Assembly (NCBI GenBank): GCA_964345475.1
Contig: CAYFQW010000012.1
Span: forward strand, 1 to 41,833
Source: WRIS01 sp964345475
Lineage (GTDB): Bacteria; Actinomycetota; Coriobacteriia; Coriobacteriales; Eggerthellaceae
Length of the DNA: 41,833 nt
Direction of reading: 5' to 3'
Position 1 is the stretch's first letter. Every line of letters starts with the position of its first letter. Made by a program: the position numbers and the translations under genes. Positions 41,779-41,833 of the stretch are shown piece after piece. The notes below the pieces were generated by a model. The model was not told the DNA's origin and did not search any database. It saw nothing but the letters and a program-made list of their open reading frames with translations.

Positions 41779-41833
41779 GCTCAATATTTGATGCAATGTA
41801 TCGAATATTCAATAATAGATTACAAAAAGAAAG

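Noticed and set aside
1..41833. tRNA, rRNA and CRISPR features
   Set aside because: No cloverleaf-like segment, ribosomal RNA motif or regularly spaced repeat array was seen in the intergenic regions. A tRNAscan or CRISPR search was not possible.

Overview
This window looks like part of a draft or metagenome assembly (it contains a 100-N scaffold gap) from an anaerobic actinobacterium of the class Coriobacteriia, most likely family Eggerthellaceae. The evidence is threefold: the housekeeping gene order (rplU-rpmA-obg-proB-proA-nadD-yqeK-rsfS and tig-clpP-clpX), a LuxR-type regulator carried on a 12-helix membrane domain, and a Tat-exported fumarate-reductase-like flavoprotein next to a membrane-anchored multiheme cytochrome, an arrangement characteristic of Eggerthella relatives. 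No rRNA, tRNA or CRISPR array was found. Base composition looks moderate for this group. The family assignment is inference.

Layout. (1) 1-2.7 kb: tail of an upstream unit (terminator only), then a complete IS66-type insertion sequence with perfect 25-bp ends and three genes on the minus strand. (2) 3.0-4.6 kb, plus strand: an AhpD-like CxxC protein and a P1-family peptidase. (3) 4.7-11.1 kb, minus strand: rplU-rpmA (own promoter and terminator), then obg, proB, proA, nadD, yqeK and rsfS, several with overlapping stop and start codons; this covers ribosome assembly and silencing, proline synthesis and NAD synthesis. (4) 11.2-15.2 kb: polA and a TraB-family membrane protein. (5) 15.3-19.0 kb: a methionine ABC importer (metN-metI-metQ, minus) divergent from a cysteine-synthase-like gene (plus). 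MetQ is circularly permuted and MetN lacks the usual C-terminal regulatory domain. (6) 19.0-24.5 kb, minus: trxA, trxB, prfA, prmC, punA and a WalJ-like metallo-hydrolase. (7) 24.7-25.5 kb: a patatin-like gene interrupted by the assembly gap. (8) 25.6-34.8 kb, minus: thrS, a zinc-ribbon membrane protein, valS, clpX, clpP and tig. (9) 35.1-41.6 kb, minus: nagB, a NYN/OST-HTH protein, a membrane LuxR regulator, a multiheme cytochrome c and a Tat-lipoprotein flavin reductase, which together look like a regulated extracytoplasmic respiratory reductase module.

Themes. The strongest unusual signal is the MetQ lipoprotein, whose two conserved halves are encoded in swapped order behind an intact lipoprotein signal. 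A second theme is short in-frame tandem duplication: a 4 x 24-bp array inside prmC, a 4 x 21-bp array at the end of tig and an exact 18-bp duplication spanning the thrS stop codon. A third is the reductase module, whose substrate cannot be read from the sequence.

All assignments come from reading motifs and family resemblance by eye. No database search was run.
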